Source: Nocardia abscessus
GTDB lineage: Bacteria; Actinomycetota; Actinomycetes; Mycobacteriales; Mycobacteriaceae
Direction of reading: 5' to 3'
Assembly: GCF_015477775.1 (NCBI RefSeq)
Contig: NZ_JADLQO010000005.1
Coordinates: 310,001 to 374,000, forward strand
DNA length: 64,000 nt
Shown piece by piece: positions 62,529 through 64,000 of this stretch. How positions within the stretch are numbered: the stretch's first letter is position 1; each line of letters opens with the position of its first letter. The notes beneath the pieces are model-generated. The model made no database searches and was not told the origin of the DNA. It saw only the letters and a list, made by a program, of their open reading frames with translations. Made by a program: the position numbers and the translations under genes.

Positions 62529-63914
62529 ATGGACGAGCTATGGTTCGGCCACTACCGCCTCGACCGGTTGCTGGGCAGCGGCGGCACAGGCGAAGTCTGG
62601 CTCGCGCACGACACCACAGCCGGCCGTACCGTCGCACTGAAGGTACTGGCCGCCGGGTACGCGGCGGATACGAGATTCCGGCAGCGATTCACCAGAGAGG
62701 CTCGGCTCGCCGCCCAGGTACGCGGGCCGCACCTGGTGTCGATCCATTCCTTCGGTGAACTCGACGGCCGCCTGTACATCGATATGGAATACATCGAAGG
62801 CTCGGACGTGGCCGCACTGCTGCGTCGCGAGGGGCGGCTGGCGCCCGAGCGCGCGATCGAGATCGTGTCGCAGACGGCCACCGCCCTCGATATCGCGCAT
62901 CGCGCGGGCCTGGTACACCGCGACGTCAAGCCCTCCAACATCATGGTGACGCCGGACGGCACGGTCTACCTGATCGACTTCGGCACCGCGCACCGCAGCG
63001 ACCAGCCCTCGATCACCGCCACCGGCAACGTGGTGGGCACGCTGGCCTACATGGCGCCGGAGCGGTTCGACGGCACGGCGGGACCTCGGTCCGATCAGTA
63101 CTCGCTGGCCTGCGTCCTGTACGAGTGCCTCACCGGGCGCAGGCCGTTCGACGGCGGCGATCCGCCGCGCCTGTTGCGCGCCCACCTGATGCAAACCCCG
63201 CCGCTCGCGTCCGCGCTGAATCCGGCCGTGCCGCCGGAACTGGACGCGGTGATCGCGCGCGGCATGGCGAAAGACCCCGCTCGGCGGTGGTCCAGTGCGG
63301 GGGAGCTGGCGTCCGTGGGGTACGCGGCCGTGACCGGCCGTGACGCGACGACGGTCGAGCTGTCGTCGTCGGTGCCGACCGCCGTGCTGCCGCCACCGCG
63401 CTGGAGGGCCCGCACCGGTGGCCCGCCCCGGGCGCGGGCGTCCATCGGCCCGCGCCTCGCGCTGGCGGCTTTCGGAACGCTCGCCGTGGCGGTCGCCGGG
63501 ACACTGTGGCTCGGCAGGCCCGAGGTGGCCGTCGCGGGCCCGGACGACTCGCCGATTCCGTCTTCGAAGCAGGAAGCCGCCGCGCAACCGGTGCTGCCGT
63601 CGCATGCCCCGGCCCCACCGGTGCCCATCTCCGCGCCTCTGCTGGTCCTGCCCGGCGCGGGGCAGCCGTGCGACCCGGCGGTGGACGTGCACAGCGTCAC
63701 CGTCGACGGCCTCGTGCTGACCTGTACGCCGTTGGTGGCGGGCCGGGCGAGCTGGCTGCCCGCGGTGGCGGCCTCCACCGGCGTCGCAACGGGGAGCGCC
63801 GAAGGCGACGCGAACGACTCCGGGCAGCAGGGCTCGGACGACAAGCGCGACCGGGGCAAGCCCGGCCATTCGAACCAGGGCAACGGCAGGGACAAGCCCA
63901 AACCGAACAAGTAG
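62529..63914 (+). CDS. Membrane Ser/Thr protein kinase (Pkn-type)
   Basis: This 461-residue Hanks-type kinase has YRLDRLLGSGGTGEVWLA (glycine loop), the catalytic Lys in RTVALKVLAAG, HRDVKPSNIMV, DFGTAH (DFG), GTLAYMAPERF (APE) and SDQYSLACVLYE. After the kinase domain (about 7-270) comes a Pro/Arg-rich juxtamembrane segment, one transmembrane helix (LALAAFGTLAVAVAGTLWL, about 315-333) and a short outer domain with two Cys (GQPCDPAVDV, VLTCTPLV). It ends in a Gly/Asp/Lys-rich tail. ATG 62529 is used, with GGGAGG 10 nt upstream. Partners are unknown. Confidence 0.93.
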   Translation: MDELWFGHYRLDRLLGSGGTGEVWLAHDTTAGRTVALKVLAAGYAADTRFRQRFTREARLAAQVRGPHLVSIHSFGELDGRLYIDMEYIEGSDVAALLRREGRLAPERAIEIVSQTATALDIAHRAGLVHRDVKPSNIMVTPDGTVYLIDFGTAHRSDQPSITATGNVVGTLAYMAPERFDGTAGPRSDQYSLACVLYECLTGRRPFDGGDPPRLLRAHLMQTPPLASALNPAVPPELDAVIARGMAKDPARRWSSAGELASVGYAAVTGRDATTVELSSSVPTAVLPPPRWRARTGGPPRARASIGPRLALAAFGTLAVAVAGTLWLGRPEVAVAGPDDSPIPSSKQEAAAQPVLPSHAPAPPVPISAPLLVLPGAGQPCDPAVDVHSVTVDGLVLTCTPLVAGRASWLPAVAASTGVATGSAEGDANDSGQQGSDDKRDRGKPGHSNQGNGRDKPKPNK

Positions 63915-64000
63915 GCCGGACCGTCGCGTGACTGTCGCCCAGCACACAGTGGTGCGTGACGCGGGGTGGGGTTACGCTCCGAAAGAGGCCACGTCTTCGG

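Overview
This is a very GC-rich, gene-dense window from a mycolic-acid actinobacterium, most probably a Nocardia. From positions 11314 to 60610 the gene order is, as far as I recall, broadly that of Mycobacterium tuberculosis Rv3290c to Rv3319 read backwards (sdh, cdd, deoA, add, Rv3311, upp, pmmB, deoD, amiB1, amiA1, Rv3304, lpdA, glpD2, nei, lhr, pcd, lrpA, lat). Accessory blocks are inserted into that backbone. The genus call and the synteny come from recognising the proteins, not from a database search.

Positions 1-11056 hold a type VII (ESX) secretion and polymorphic-toxin-like locus on the minus strand. It runs from a WXG100-type protein (11056 to 9380), through a YbaB-like protein (9222 to 8788), to a giant protein (8623 to beyond the left edge) of more than 2870 codons without a stop. 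The giant protein starts with a CpnT-like domain. It continues with a long disordered linker, a coiled coil, a SecA-like ATPase with recognisable Walker A, Walker B and GRGAD motifs, a zincin-like HEMAH motif and a LuxR-type helix-turn-helix at the window edge. The WXG100 protein carries a related domain in which both zinc-binding histidines are lost.

Positions 11314-18937 hold succinate dehydrogenase (sdhCDAB) and nucleoside salvage (cdd, deoA, add). Positions 18933-22427 hold a short tandem repeat, an acidic conserved protein and a second ESX-like module (EspC-like, NlpC/P60 hydrolase, unknown, YbaB-like). Positions 22572-29634 hold upp, pmmB, purine nucleoside phosphorylase, an enoyl-CoA hydratase-like protein, two M20 amidohydrolases and a gamma-glutamylcyclotransferase-like protein. 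Positions 29809-39104 hold lpdA, two proline-rich exported or membrane proteins, an aminotransferase, a 38-residue secreted mini-protein, glpK and glpD.

Positions 39190-49086 hold a TetR/FAD-oxidoreductase pair with a clear operator, nei, lhr, a histidine phosphatase, an internally deleted patatin and an SDR. Positions 49140-56585 hold a secreted lipase, a lipoprotein, indolepyruvate ferredoxin oxidoreductase and a tannase-like lipoprotein. Positions 56938-60674 hold initiator tRNA-Met with its terminator and the lysine catabolic set pcd / lrpA-lat. The right end carries a beta-propeller lipoprotein, a small coupled gene pair and a Ser/Thr kinase.

Three related hairpin-bearing elements lie, in the same relative orientation, just upstream of deoD, amiB1 and glpK. 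They are the most interesting non-coding signal. No insertion sequence, prophage, CRISPR array or rRNA was seen.
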